Shown here in pieces: positions 10,831 to 22,190 of a DNA stretch of 64,000 nt (its first letter is position 1; every line of letters starts with the position of its first letter). Source of the DNA: Ursus arctos (Eukaryota; Chordata; Mammalia; Carnivora; Ursidae); the NCBI RefSeq assembly GCF_023065955.2, contig NW_026623100.1:8406501-8470500 (forward strand). Reading direction: 5' to 3'. The translations under genes were made by a program, and so were the position numbers. The notes under the pieces are model-generated. The model did not search any database and was not told the origin of the DNA. It saw only the letters and a program-made list of their open reading frames with translations.

Positions 10831-11954
10831 TAGCCATTCGTCCATGTGTCAAACTCCTCAGCAAGACTGTGAGCTGCTTGAGGGGGCTGATTTCACACTG
10901 TGCCCCGTCCGTGGCTCAAGGTAAGCACTTGACATATGTTTTGACAGGAATGGATGAATTATCTGTGGGCTTTGGGCCAGAGCCCCTCCCCAAGTCCCAT
11001 GGGTACCTTTCACTGACACATTGTCTTTACTCCTTCTCCTGCTGTGACTCTCGTCCCTAGCCTTCTTGCCCCGCACTGAGGTCGTGCATTCTCCTGGCCA
11101 CTTCCAGATAAACTGCCAACCCTGCCAGAGCTTCTGACAAAACCTCCCAGGCTTCCAAACCTGGCGGATTTTTCGCAATAGCCTGGCTGGCAAAGGATCG
11201 CTGCGCCACCTGCTGGCACTATCTGGGAACGTCACCTTTTCCAGAACCGGGAATCCGGGGACAAAGCATCCCAAATCCGGAATGCAGGATCCAGGCCAGA
11301 GAGAAAGCGCGGCCCCGAGCCACCTTTAATGAAGTATCCATGGTGGACGTGCATGCACACCACGCTCTCCCTTTGAAAACACACGCAGATAAAGGTTTTC
11401 ACCGCACATGATGACAGGACAGACACAATACTTTATGGCATTTTGATAGTGATGTTTAAATATTTAATTGTTTCAATTATTTTTAATTATTTATATGTTA
11501 ATTATTTATAAAATAATTATTCAATTACAGCAGTTCCTGTCATTGAACTGCTATAAGCTAGGTTTTTCACATACTTAAAAAAAAAATCTCATTTAGTTTT
11601 TACATCTGCTCTGCAAGGAAGAAAATGCTTCCGTTTTCCACGTGGGAAACCTGCAGCTCAGGAAGCCCTTCAGACCTGCACTCCCGGCGCCCAGGACCAG
11701 GTAGGCCGCCCAGTGGGTACTAAACCCAGGACTGGCTGACTCCAACCGCTCCTCCCTCCTCTCAACACTGTATGGGCTCCAGGAAGATCCCAGTCATTTC
11801 CATGTAGTTTTCCTTCCATTCTCCACCAGGGTGAGCGGCGTCCCTGGCATGGGCTCAGGCTTAGGCAGGCGCCCCTTCCCGCAGATTGAAGGACCACTGA
11901 CTGATGGTCCAGGCCTGCGGTGAGCCGTTCACAAGCTGCGCCCTCTTTAGCCAT
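10831..11954. other. Intergenic, with AT-rich block
   Basis: No gene recognised. An AT-rich palindrome-prone block lies at about 11440-11530 (ATTTAATTGTTTCAATTATT and similar). A MIR-like trace (CATCTGCTCTGCAAGGAAGA ... CACGTGGGAAACCTGCAGCT) lies near 11600-11670. Confidence 0.45.
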
Positions 11955-12075
11955 TGCAGCAACCCCTGGAGATAGGTCCTGCTCTCATTGCCAAGTGAGA
12001 AAACCTGCCCCAGAGTCACGCAGCTAGAAATTCCTGGTAGTCACGTCCTTGCTCTGAACCACTACTCAACAGGCT
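11955..12075 (+). repeat. MIR remnant
   Basis: MIR core pattern: CAACCCCTGGAGATAGGTCC, CCAAGTGAGAAAACCTGCCC, then AGAGTCACGCAGCTAGAAAT. Confidence 0.6.
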
Positions 12076-12790
12076 TATCTGTGGATTTTTCAGTATCAAA
12101 TTGTGATTGAAATTTTTATGTTGATTCAATAATAGAAGAATGGTAACGCAGATCCACGTCCCCCAGCCAGGCACTAGGAGCGTTTGCCATAATCCTCACC
12201 TCCCTCCCAGCCCCCACTTCTTAGGCCTTTGGCTCTTCCAGCCCTTCCAAGGTCTTTGTAGCTAAGTCCCTGCATTAAATCCCTGTTTACTAGAATTATC
12301 TAGAGTGTTTGATTTTCTGATTGGACACTGATTAACACCGTCTAACAAGAAAGAAATGTTCTTGGCGTTGATCTCTCAGGTTCTCATGGAATAAAAAAAA
12401 AACACATGTGTTCTGTCTTGAGTCACATTTCGCAATCATACAATATTTTAATTACTTTTAAAATCATGCTCCGGATCCCTCTGATGTGAACGCCACTTTT
12501 TTATAGATGATTGTGAAAGAATGATGTAGCTGACCTAAAGTATTTGGGGTTGGTTGGATTGTTTTGAAACATTGCAATTATTTCTTATTGTATTCATCTG
12601 TGGTGTACTACATTCGGCAAAGTAGCTGGTGATTTTTTTTTTTAATAAAGATTCAAACAATTCTCTCTCCAGACCACTGAGAAAGGAAAAACTGCCCTAC
12701 CCTGAATCTGGCTGGCAGAGCAAACACAAAGCCAGCTGCAAAGTTAACTGGAAACAGTATTACTCCCAAGGTCATACTAAAGCTGTAAAA
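12076..12790. other. Intergenic, no gene recognised
   Basis: Single-copy-looking sequence with an oligo-T run at 12633-12643. The 62-aa frame at 12629-12817 starts in low-complexity sequence and has no recognisable domain. Confidence 0.4.
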
Positions 12791-13315
12791 TGTCATAACA
12801 AACCCCCTTTTGAGTGACTTCTGTTTTCTTGGTGAGAAACCTTGTTCTAAAATCAGAGACTGTCAGAAACTTCGCTGTTTAAAATCCAGTCAGTGAGAAC
12901 GAAAGATCCCATTTCTGCCAGGAAGATCTGTGTCTTTAACATAGAGAAACAACCTCCATTTGAACCCAAACGCAGGCTCTAGATAAGGATTCCCTGGACG
13001 GGACGTTTATATAGCTATCTTCATTTGCTAATTTCCAAGAGGCAAAGCCCTGAGTCTGATTTGCAGTTTACACCCAAAACTTGACCCCTTACACACAGCC
13101 TGTTTGCTTGAGGCTATCCAAACATGACTTCATTTAAATTTTACCTAAACTCCCTTCCCCCAAATTACATAATAACCTTATCTCTTTGTTTGGTGAAATG
13201 CCCCAGAGCTCTGCTGCGATGCAGGCTCTAGTTCCTTGAGCCAATAAACCTGACTTTGTCAGATTTGGGGTTTGTCCAGATGGCCTTTGGCTGAGCAGTC
13301 TAGGACAGCATCCAC
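12791..13315 (+). mobile_element. Putative solitary ERV LTR (degenerate)
   Basis: Shows LTR-like order on the plus strand: a TATA-like TTTATATAGC at about 13006-13015, then GAGCCAATAAACCTGACTTT with AATAAA near 13242, then GGGGTTTGTCCAGATGGCC and TTTGGCTGAGCAGTCTAGGA as the R/U5-like end. Edges and family name are uncertain, and no viral coding sequence adjoins. Confidence 0.45.
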
Positions 13316-14105
13316 AGATCCAAATGTTCCTGCCGCACAGTGAGGACCCCCCACCCCCACCCTCCTTCCCAGCGGTCAGGAAAGCTGAATTACTATTCCG
13401 ACTTGTTTGACGGGCATAAAACAGATCAAAAGAGTAGAATGGATTGGAAGTGGTCATTCCTCTAAATTCAGAGACAGGCAAACAGGATCATCTTTATTCC
13501 CCAACAGAGAATGCAGCCAAATTATTCTTATAATCCAGATTCAGGGGCTCGCTCCCTAGAAGACGGTGATGAGTAAATGCTTGGTATCACTGACGAAGCT
13601 GTATTCAAGGCAGTAAGCCGCGAGACATCTCATCTCCAACAATTTATTAAGCACTGATTTAATTAGAACCACTCAGTAACTTTTGAGATGTGCTGCCATG
13701 ATAACCAATAACTTCCATATCATCTGTTTAGTTGACTTAGATTGTATCACAATGTTTTGGTTAACTATTGCTGGGTAACAATTTCCCCCAAACTCAGCTG
13801 TTGAACACAGCAAACATGTATCATGTCACACAGTTTCTGAGGCCAGGAATTGTCATTACACACATTGCGAGAATTCTTAGGGAATTTAAATCCAGATAAA
13901 AATAAAGTTGCTACTATTCCGGATTGAATGGAGATACTATATACTTATGTTAATATAAATGCAACCTTATGAAAGCCTTGATTGTGTGTATGTATCCGTG
14001 TACACAGTCAGCATACTCACGTTCCTCAGGTCCGGAATACAAATACAGTTTGTGTTAGGATCCATAAGCCACGGAAATTGTACAGTTCAAAGGTTGAGCA
14101 AGTCA
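13316..14105. other. Intergenic, no gene recognised
   Basis: No supported feature, only scattered short frames. A motif like GGTTAACTATTGCTGGGTAA near 13760 recalls an old DNA or L1 remnant but is too short to name. Confidence 0.4.
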
Positions 14106-14220
14106 GGGGAACCTGGCTGGCTCAGTCAGTGGAGCATGCCACTCATGATCTTGGGGTTGTGAGTTCGAGCCCCATGCTGGGTGTGGAGATTATGTGAAAA
14201 TAAAATCTGAAAAAAAAATA
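14106..14220 (+). mobile_element. CAN SINE (short form)
   Basis: tRNA-derived SINE: GGGGAACCTGGCTGGCTCAG head, GTTCGAGCCCCATGCTGGGT (B-box region), AATAAAATCTGAAAAAAAA tail. The CT-rich 3' section is absent, as in short/older CAN subtypes. Confidence 0.9.
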
Positions 14221-14344
14221 GAGCATGTTTATAATATCAAAATATTTTAGGAAAACTTAAAACAACAATTATTTAATGATTCTGCTCATTTGATTATGCC
14301 CAAAGAAGAACTAAGTGGGAGATTATATATATAAAATAGTGTAT

Positions 14345-14528
14345 GGGGCGCCTGGGTGGCTCAGTTGGTTAAGATACTGCCTTACAGCTCAAGTCATGAT
14401 CCTGGAGTCACAGGATCGAGTCCGCCATGGGGCTCCCTGCTCAGCGTGGAATCTGCTGCTTCTTCTGACCCTCCCCCCTTTCATGCTCTCTCTCTCTCTC
14501 TAATACATAAATAAAATCTTTTTAAAAA
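14345..14528 (+). mobile_element. CAN SINE with target duplication
   Basis: Full head-to-tail CAN SINE (GGGGCGCCTGGGTGGCTCAG ... CT-rich tract ... ATAAATAAAATCTTTT). The repeat AAAATAGTGTA appears immediately before and after it. Confidence 0.95.
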
Positions 14529-14616
14529 ATAGTGTAATTAGGATCCTGAAGTAACCTTTTGCTTTATACAATAACCCCTGTTGCAATGGCCATTTAATAT
14601 AAATCAGTATTGTCCT

Positions 14617-14814
14617 GGGGCGCCTGGGTGGCACAGCGGTTAAGCGTCTGCTTTCGGCTCAGGGCGTGATCCCGGGGTTATGGGATCGAGCCCCACATCA
14701 GGCTCCTCTGCTATGAGCCTGCCTCTTCCTCTCCCACTCCCCCTGCTTGTGTTCCCTCTCTCGCTGCCTGTCTCTATCTCTGTCAAATAAATAAATAAAA
14801 TCTAAAAAAAAAAA
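14617..14814 (+). mobile_element. CAN SINE, young arctoid-type subfamily
   Basis: GGGGCGCCTGGGTGGCACAG head and GTTATGGGATCGAGCCCCAC body, the subtype abundant in bears and relatives. It is flanked by the perfect duplication AATCAGTATTGTCCT (14602-14616 and 14815-14829). Confidence 0.97.
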
Positions 14815-14858
14815 AATCAGTATTGTCCTCCTATTTTTATTAAAAATAGAAAAGGTAT

Positions 14859-14958
14859 GGAGTGCCTGGCCGGTTCAGTTGGTGGAGTGTGTAGGTTTCG
14901 ATCTCAAGGTCGTGAGTTGGAGCTCCATGCTGGGCATTTTAAAGTCTTCTCTAAAATG
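14859..14958 (+). mobile_element. Old short CAN SINE
   Basis: GGAGTGCCTGGCCGGTTCAG ... GTCGTGAGTTGGAGCTCCAT is a diverged tRNA-related SINE head, with a weak A-rich end. Confidence 0.75.
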
Positions 14959-15119
14959 AAGGATACTTATTCGACGTGGCATTTTTTTATATTTAGCATA
15001 GTATTTAATATGCATTCTGGAAATCTGACCATATTGTTTAAATACCTCATCAGAACTTCACGAAAAGTAAGGCGGTGTGGGGTACCGGATGAGTCCAGGG
15101 GCAAGGGACTCAGACGGAC

Positions 15120-15330
15120 CTGAGGCTGAGTACTGTCTATGCCACTTACTACTGTGTGACCGTGGACCAAGTACTTGACCTCTCTGATCTTTCGTTTTCT
15201 CCATAGTAAACTGGGAGTAATAATACATACGTGCCATAGAGTTGTTCTGAAGATTGAATGAGATGTGTAAGTAAAGCCTCTCGGTGCCGTGGCTGCGTGT
15301 CAGTCATTCTTTAAGTGGTAGCTCTAATTA
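15120..15330 (+). repeat. MIR SINE (well preserved)
   Basis: Classic MIR order: CTATGCCACTTACTACTGTG, TGACCTCTCTGATCTTTCGT, AAACTGGGAGTAATAATACA, GAAGATTGAATGAGATGTGT. Confidence 0.85.
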
Positions 15331-15530
15331 CAGTCTGTCGCACGCAAAGGCAGTGAAGCCAGGTACGAACATAGAGCCGTTTTCGATGTCCTTTAGTCAA
15401 TTTGAGAAGCTAAAAATTCTGTTAATAAATACTGAAGAATGTGTATGGGTAAGCGTTTCGTCTCTGTCAAATTTTATAATGAGGTCAATTTTATTTACTG
15501 TACTTCTTTTCCTGCAAGATGTGCATTCTT

Positions 15531-15700
15531 GGGCTGCCTGGGTGGCTCGGTTAAGTGTCCAACTGTAGATTTCACTCAGGTCATGATCTCAGAGTCGTGA
15601 GATCAAGACCCCTGCCTGCTTAAGAGTCTCTCTCTCGTTCTGCCCCTCCCTCTCCCCACCCCCGTGCATGCACACTCTCTCCCTAAAAAAAAAAAAAAGG
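15531..15700 (+). mobile_element. CAN SINE
   Basis: GGGCTGCCTGGGTGGCTCGG head, a CT-rich 3' part and an A14 tail. The short repeat CATTCTT occurs before (15524-15530) and after (15702-15708). Confidence 0.9.
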
Positions 15701-15709
15701 ACATTCTTT

Positions 15710-16400
15710 GCTCTTATTTATTAAAACGTTCTTGGTATTTAATAAAGTTCATGTTTTCTTCCGGTGGTTACCTCTGTGCTTAGGCCTTTATTCTCCTGCA
15801 GTGTCTAATCAGCTATTAATTCCAGTGCATGGTTCATCTCTAGAGTTTTCATTTATGTCTTTTTTATATCTTTCTTCTCTCTATTTAGCACATTCAGGCT
15901 TTTCCTTCTTGAACGTAATAACAGAGTTACATTAACTGTTTGCTTTGTCTACTGATATAATCATCTTGTCATTTCTGGGTCTGTTTCTATTGATTTGCTT
16001 TTCTCCTCACTGTGGGTCATATTTTCCTTCTCCTTTGTGTGCTCAGAATTTTTTTTTTTAAGATTTTATTTTTAGGTAATCTCTAGATCCAACGTGGGGC
16101 TCGAACTCACAACCCCAAGATCAAGAGTTGCGTGCTCTACTGACTGAGCCAGCCAGGCGCCCCTGTATGCTCAGAAATTTTTGAATGAATACCAGAACAC
16201 CAGCTTTTTTTTTTTTATTATTCAATATTGTATCTTGTTTGTATTCCTATAAATATCATTGAGTTTTGTTCTGGGATGAAGTTAAGTTATTTAGAAACAG
16301 TTTGATCTTTTGGATTTCCCTTTTTGGGTTGGTTAGGTGGGATCAGAGCAGCCTTTAGTCTGTGGCTAATATGACTCCGTTCCTGAGGCAATGACTTTCT
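15710..16400 (-). mobile_element. Ancient LINE remnant, interrupted by a SINE
   Basis: Antisense-looking old LINE sequence around TTCTGGGTCTGTTTCTATTG and CCTCACTGTGGGTCATATTT, continuing after the inserted SINE (16049-16163) with GAGTTTTGTTCTGGGATGAA. The family (old L1/HAL1-like) is a tentative recollection. Confidence 0.45.
16049..16163 (-). mobile_element. CAN SINE (short form)
   Basis: Reverse-oriented SINE: oligo-T, AAGATTTTATTTTTAGGTAA, then ACTGAGCCAGCCAGGCGCCC. GCTCAGAA repeats on both sides. Confidence 0.92.
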
Positions 16401-16974
16401 AGTCCTCTACTCACTGACGTGAGTTGTGAGGCTTCCCACTCTAGCTCGTGAGCATAGGGACAATTCCCAGCCCTGTGTGACCTCCCGGGATTGTTCCCTT
16501 TCATCTGAAAGGCTGATTCTTCCCACAGCCTTGAGTATTTTCCTCATACACATGCACTGAGGAGACTAGAAGAAGTCTCTGGCATGCGTGCGTCTCTGTG
16601 TGTGTGTAGACACACGCAGCTGTCTCCTCTCTGACACTTCGCCCTGCACACTCTAGCCATTTGGCCTTCCAGAACTCCTGATCCCAGTTCCTCAACTCAG
16701 GGAAACCCCTGGGCTCTACCTGCGTTCCCCCACCACCTGGAGATTGTCGCCAGACAGCAAGGTCGGCGCTCACTCGTCTCTCAGGAAGTGTTTCCACTCT
16801 CAGGAATCCCTGTTCTGCGTAATCTAAGGTGCAATGTCTGAAAATCATGTGGCACATGTTTTGTCTTTGTTTGAGTCATTTTAAGGGTGGAGAGTGAATC
16901 CAGGCCCTGTTACTCTGTCATGCTAGAGGCAGAAGTCCTTTGTAATTTTTTCATGCCCTTGTTCCCCAATTTTC
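16401..16974. other. Intergenic, nothing recognised
   Basis: No supported gene. The 118-aa minus-strand frame (16501-16857) has no family resemblance. Confidence 0.4.
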
Positions 16975-17279
16975 TTTTCTTTTTTCCTTTTTCTTTTTTC
17001 CTTTTTTATTTCATAACTGGAAGTTCTTTTCACCTATCTCACCCATCCCCCCAATCCACCTTCTCTCTGGTAACCACCAGTTTGTTCTCTGTATTTAAGT
17101 CTTTTATTGATTGTTTTGTTTTGTTTTGTTTTGTTTTTTAGATTCCACATATAAGTGAAATCACATGGTATTTGCCCCCCCCCCCCCCGACTTATTTCAC
17201 TTAGCAGGATGCCCTCCAGGTCCATCCATGTTGTTACAAATGGCAAGATCTCACTCTCTTTTATGACTGAGTGATATTC

Positions 17280-17281
<2 letters not shown>

Positions 17282-17313
<32 letters not shown>
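17282..17313 (+). repeat. (TG)n microsatellite in L1
   Basis: About sixteen GT dinucleotides at the L1 position normally read as a TATA/TGTA-rich stretch next to TACCACAT. Confidence 0.97.
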
Positions 17314-17315
<2 letters not shown>

Positions 17316-17510
17316 CACATACCACATCTTTTTTTATTCATTTATCTACCGATGGACACTTGGGTCACTTCCATACCTTGGCTATTGTAAGTTATGCTGC
17401 AATGCGCATAGGCCTGCATGTACCTTTTTGAATTAGTGTTTTCATTTTCTTTGGGTAAATACCCAAGAGTGGAATTACTGGATTGTGTGGTATTCCTGTT
17501 TTTAATGGAG

Positions 17511-17705
17511 TTTTTTTTTTTTTAAGAGTTTTTTTTTATTTGACAGAGAGACAACCAGTGAGAGAGGAAACACAAGCAGGGGGAGTGGGAGAGGAAGAAG
17601 CAGGCTCCCAGCGGAGAAGCCTGATGCGGGGCTCGATCCCAGAACGCTGGGATCACGCCCTGAGCCGAAGGCAGATGCTTAACGACTGAGCCACCCAGGC
17701 GCCCC
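17511..17705 (-). mobile_element. CAN SINE inserted in L1
   Basis: Reverse CAN SINE (oligo-T, TATTTGACAGAGAGACAACC ... CTGAGCCACCCAGGCGCCCC). CCTGTTTTTAATG of the host L1 is repeated on both sides. Confidence 0.95.
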
Positions 17706-18350
17706 CCTGTTTTTAATGTTTTAATGTACCTTGAAACTGTTTTCCACAGCGGCTGCTGCACCCGTCTGCATTCCCACCAGCGGTGCACGGGGTTCCTTTT
17801 CCTCCACATCCTCATCGGCGCTTGCTATTTCTTGTCTTTCGATATTAGCCGTTGTGACAGGTGTGAGGTGACATCTCACTACGGTGTTGATTTGCATTTG
17901 CCTGGTGATGAGTGATGTTGAGCATCTTTTCATGTGTCCGTTGGCCGTCTGTGTGTCTTCACTGGAAAAATGTCAATTCAAGTCCTCTGCCCATTTCTTA
18001 ATTGGATTATGTGGGGTTTTTTGGTAGTGAGTTGTAAATTCTTGATATATTTTGGATATTAACCTCTTATTGGTTGCATTTACAGATATTTTGTCCCACT
18101 CAGTAGGTTGCCTTTTTGTTTTGTCGATAGTTTCCAGATATTTTGTCCCATTCAGTAGGTTGTCTTTTTGTTTTGTCGATAGTTTCCATTGCTGTGCAAA
18201 AGCTTTTTATTTTGGTGTAGTCCCAATAGTTTTCTTGCTTTTGTTACCATTGTCTGAAGAGACCTATCCAAAATATGTTGCTATGGTTGATGTCCAAGAG
18301 ATTACTGCCTATGTTTTCTTTTAGGAGCCTTATGGTTTCAGTCTCATATT

Positions 18351-19010
18351 TAGGTCTCTCCTTTGTTTTCTTATTTAATTTTTATGATCTGGCTCATTTT
18401 TATGATCTGGCTCATTTTTTTAGGTCTCTCCTTTGTTTTCTTATTTAATTTTTATGATCTGGCTCCTTTAAAGCCTACCTATTATCTACAATTACTCATA
18501 AGCTTATTCTGTTTTCTACTTTCTTGCTCCCTTCTCCCATATGTTAGTTTGTGTATTTCAGTTTTGTCACAGTGTATAACATCTGTACATTGGTCTTCTA
18601 CCTCTGTCCCCATTTTTGTTTTAATCTTAGAGGTACATTTATATGCTTCAGAATACTCACCATCATGTTTTCTGAAGTTTTCCCAGGCATCATTTGGTTA
18701 TATAATACACATCCTGTGTTAAATCCTCAAGGAGGGTTGATGGGTGCAGATTTCCCTATGTTATTATGTCTAAAACTATTTTTCTTTAGCTTTGATATTT
18801 GAAGGACAGCTTGGTTGGGCATAAAACCCATTGGGTTTTCTTGTTTTTTGGTTTTTTTTTTTAAATGGTGTCCATTGTTGCTTCCTTGGTACGGAGACTG
18901 AAAAGTTTGATACCAGACTAATTCTTTTGCTGCCAGACTAATTCTTCTTTCTTTTATAACTCATCCGACATTTTTGCCTGCAGGCCTTTAAGATTTTATT
19001 TTTTTTCTTT
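18351..19010. other. AT-rich repeat region with local duplication, no gene
   Basis: Two copies of a 45-bp segment (TAGGTCTCTCCTTTGTTTTC...) at 18351-18395 and 18421-18465. The rest resembles degraded LINE sequence. The 119-aa hydrophobic frame at 18363-18722 is a by-product of T-rich DNA. Confidence 0.5.
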
Positions 19011-19800
19011 GAAATCTAATAGTTTTATTAGGCAGAGTCTCAGAATTGATATCTCTGGGGTAATTTCCCCAGTACTCATTAAGCCCTTTCAGGGGATAGG
19101 TCTTTTCTCATTGCTTCCTGCCATTCTGGTCAGTCATCAAATTAATACTCAAATCCTACAACTAACGAGATAGTTATGTGCTTGAATCAGAAAAGATCAA
19201 CACTTTCATTTGAAATATCAATTTGAATGCTAAATGCTAAAACATATAAGTAATAACTAGGAACCTAAATATTGTATGGAGAAGCAGATTGTATAACGAA
19301 TGTCGTAAAAGCGAAAACAAAGTTGTATTCACTTTCCGGTATGCTTTGTAAAAGTTATGGAAAACTGGTTTCTTCGTGACAACAAAATCAAACTGGAGGT
19401 AGTTCAGGTTATCCAACGGTGAGATGTTGCTGGATACTATCTTAATGTTTTTTAGTTATCAATTACGAAGTAATACAACACGTAAGAGAATATAACAGAC
19501 CTCCATTTATGTAACAGCCACCTAGATTTTACAAGATGTTAACATTTTGCTTCAGATTTCTTAAAGAAATAAAGTGATACCCTCAAACCCTTTCCTCTGC
19601 CTTCTTCCTGCCTTCCCCCAGGGTCACTGCTGTCTGGCAGATGGCAAGTATATCATCCCACACTTATTTTCACATTTACACAAACCATGAGTTCCCACAC
19701 ACAGTATATAGTATTGTTTCACACACTTCAAAAATTAATATAATTGGAATCTTGTTGTCGGTATCCTTCTGTAACATTATGTTTTTATGCTTTATTTTAT
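19011..19800. other. Intergenic, nothing recognised
   Basis: AT-rich, apparently single-copy or very old repeat sequence with no supported frame. Confidence 0.4.
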
Positions 19801-19804
19801 GGTA

Positions 19805-20285
19805 CATGTGGTAGGTGACTAATGGCCTGCCTTTGGTTTCCACATCTTAATCCCCAGAATCTGTGAATGGGTTGGCAAAAGGGACTTTGTCTTTGTGATT
19901 AAGTTAAAGATCCTGAGATAAGGAGATTATTCTGGAATATCTAATGCAATCACAAGTCTTTCTAAGTGAAAAAGGGAGGCAAGAGAGTCTGAGTCCGAGT
20001 GATGTAATGTGAGAAAGACTCCGTCAGCTACTGCTGGCTTTGGAGACTGAAGGGGCCCTGAGCCAAGGCATGCAGGCAGCTTCTAGAAGCTGGAAAAGCC
20101 AAGGAAAATGGATTCTCCCCTAGAGCCTCCTCAAGGGAATGTAGCTGTGCTGACACCTTGATTTAAGTTCATTGAGAACCATTTTAGGCTTCCGACCTCC
20201 AAAACTTTAGGACAATAAATTCGCGTTGTTTTAAGCCACTAAGTTTGTGATAGCTTGTTGCAACAGCCATAGGAAACTAATGCAG
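19805..20285 (+). mobile_element. MaLR-type solitary LTR (MLT1-like)
   Basis: Diagnostic segments of an ERVL-MaLR LTR in order: TTCCACATCTTAATCCCCAG, GGCAAAAGGGACTTTGTCTT, CTAGAAGCTGGAAAAGCCAA, GATTCTCCCCTAGAGCCTCC, and the 3' end GACAATAAATTCGCGTTGTT, TTTTAAGCCACTAAGTTTGT. AATAAA lies near 20214. Confidence 0.8.
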
Positions 20286-21417
20286 TATATATTCGTGACA
20301 AATCAGCTCCTATAAAAAAGGAGTAAAATGTGAAGGATAAGACCCAGTTAAAAACAAAACTTAGTTCGCATGGAAGAATTGGGTCTTGCTCTGTTCTGTT
20401 AAATGAGATTAAATTAGTTTTCTTTTCTTACTTTAAAAAAAAAATAATGCGAATTGATTTTTATTCATTATGCCAGAGACCTAAGTCATAAAAATGGGGA
20501 GAAATGAGAGCGTCTGATGTAGGTCCTACACACATACAATAAAAGGTTTTCTTAGTATAAATTGGCATAACTATTAAAGAAATATGATTCTGTGAAAAAA
20601 AATTTAAGCCCAGTAGATTTTGAAATTTGGAATCTAGAATAAAGATAAAATATAATAAACAAAGGATATATCTGTCCACCCATGTGAGGCCAAAATTTCC
20701 AAACAAATTTAGAATGATGGTCCTCATAATTTGATATTAGAAAAATCCTCAACGACATATAAAGCAGAGCAATGATAATTCCATTAGACTTGATTTTCCT
20801 GCAGAGCCTCTATGTAGCTTTATTTTGGAAAAAGAAACAATGTGTTATGTATAGAGACAGAAACTGTGAAAAGTAAAATTAATAAATAGCAAGCTTCAGA
20901 ACTACTTGCATTCATGTCATAATATTTCACTGTAACCACCTTAAATTCCCACAATTTAATTTTTTTCCCAAAATTCCTTTTCTATTGATTTCCTACAAAT
21001 TCATGCAAATTTAAAATTGGTGATTTTTCTGAGCATGCATAAGAAAGTATCCTGGGAATTCTGTATATTTTTCATAATCGATTATTTTGAGCCTTTTGAA
21101 ATCGTTGTGTTAAAGGCCAGTGCAACAAGTCCTCCATATCTTGTTCCAACTATTAAGTGATCGAAAATCATGAGTTTCACTGAAAACAAAAGTACTCCAA
21201 GATCTGAGACCTATGAAATGGCTCTCGGCTTAAGGATAAGCTGAAATAGGCAATGAGAGACATTTTTTTTTTTTTTTTTTTTTGCAATGAGAAACTTCTA
21301 AAATGTCCTTGAATCTAGGTGAAATTATAGGCAAATAAGTTTTCCAATGTGAAAAAGATACTTAAGAAAAGTGTTTTATTTAAGCAAAATTCACATAACA
21401 TAGAATTAGCCATTTTA
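20286..21417. other. Intergenic AT-rich stretch, no gene
   Basis: No supported gene or RNA. A T18-type run at 21263-21283 may be the tail of an unrecognised retroelement. Confidence 0.4.
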
Positions 21418-21574
21418 TTATTTTTTTGTAGGGGGTTGGGGCATGAAGGAGACGGGGAGAGAAAATCTTAACCACACCCAGCCCAACACAGGGCTCGATC
21501 CCACGACCCTGAGATCATGATCTGAGCTGAAATCAAGAGTCGGACACTTAACTGACTGAGCCACCCAGGTGCCC
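21418..21574 (-). mobile_element. CAN SINE with target duplication
   Basis: Reverse CAN SINE ending ACTGAGCCACCCAGGTGCCC. The host sequence TAGAATTAGCC(A/G)TTTTA occurs on both sides (from 21401 and from 21575). Confidence 0.93.
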
Positions 21575-21575
21575 T

Positions 21576-22190
21576 AGAATTAGCCGTTTTAAAATGTACG
21601 ATTTGGTGACATTTAGTACATTCACAATATTGTGCAAACAAAAAATTATGTTTTATATGTATTTTCACAGACCTTTAAGACACAGAATTATTCACCAAGT
21701 GTTAATACATGATTTCTACAAAGACTCTAATCATTTCAGCTAAAAGAGGTCAAATATCAAATAGCTATCAAGCAGTGACAACTCTGTCCTTTCTGATGCC
21801 GACAAATATGTCAAATTCCTTTCAGCTAAAAAGTCAACAGAGATCAAAGAGGCTTCTAATATTACCACTGAGAAAAAATGTATGCTGTCTTTACACATTT
21901 TAATAAATCAGTAATGCCCAATGACCTACTGGGTAGATAATGTTTCACAGGCTTTTCAAGAGAGAACAGTCATAATTTCCATGGTAAATTTGATAGGTAT
22001 TCGTGACATTAACGCTAATGATCCCATGCTGCTGTTTGTAATTTTTAGTGCAATGTAATTTGACCTTGCAACATTTCGGTCAATTAGCAACTTCAAATAT
22101 AAGACTCAAATATTTGGAAAAGCTGACAAAATGGTTTCTCATTCTCTAGTTAATTTGAACATAAACATTCTTGAATACTCATGGGATTTC
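21576..22190. other. Intergenic, nothing recognised
   Basis: AT-rich sequence without a supported frame or named repeat. Confidence 0.4.

Larger units (their letters stand above)
16975..18350 (-). mobile_element. L1 3' half, antisense, interrupted by a SINE
   Basis: Minus-strand L1. The plus strand reads the reverse of the 3' UTR (CTCTCTGGTAACCACCAGTT), then the reverse of the ORF2 end (TTATGACTGAGTGATATTCC, TTGGGTCACTTCCATACCTT, TGCCCATTTCTTAATTGGAT, AGTAGGTTGCCTTTTTGTTT). The tract contains a (TG)n microsatellite at 17282-17313 and a 52-bp tandem duplication at 18084-18187. Confidence 0.88.

Noticed and set aside
14106..14220. tRNA gene suggested by GAGTTCGAGCCCC-type B box
   Set aside because: Part of a CAN SINE, which is tRNA-derived. 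The same motif occurs in all the SINEs here.
17100..17140. CRISPR-like or regulatory short tandem (GTTTT)n
   Set aside because: Simple pentamer repeat in an L1 3' UTR of a mammalian genome.
18052..18802. Hydrophobic plus-strand frames resembling membrane proteins
   Set aside because: Translation of T-rich antisense L1 and other repeat DNA gives Phe/Leu-rich peptides by chance.
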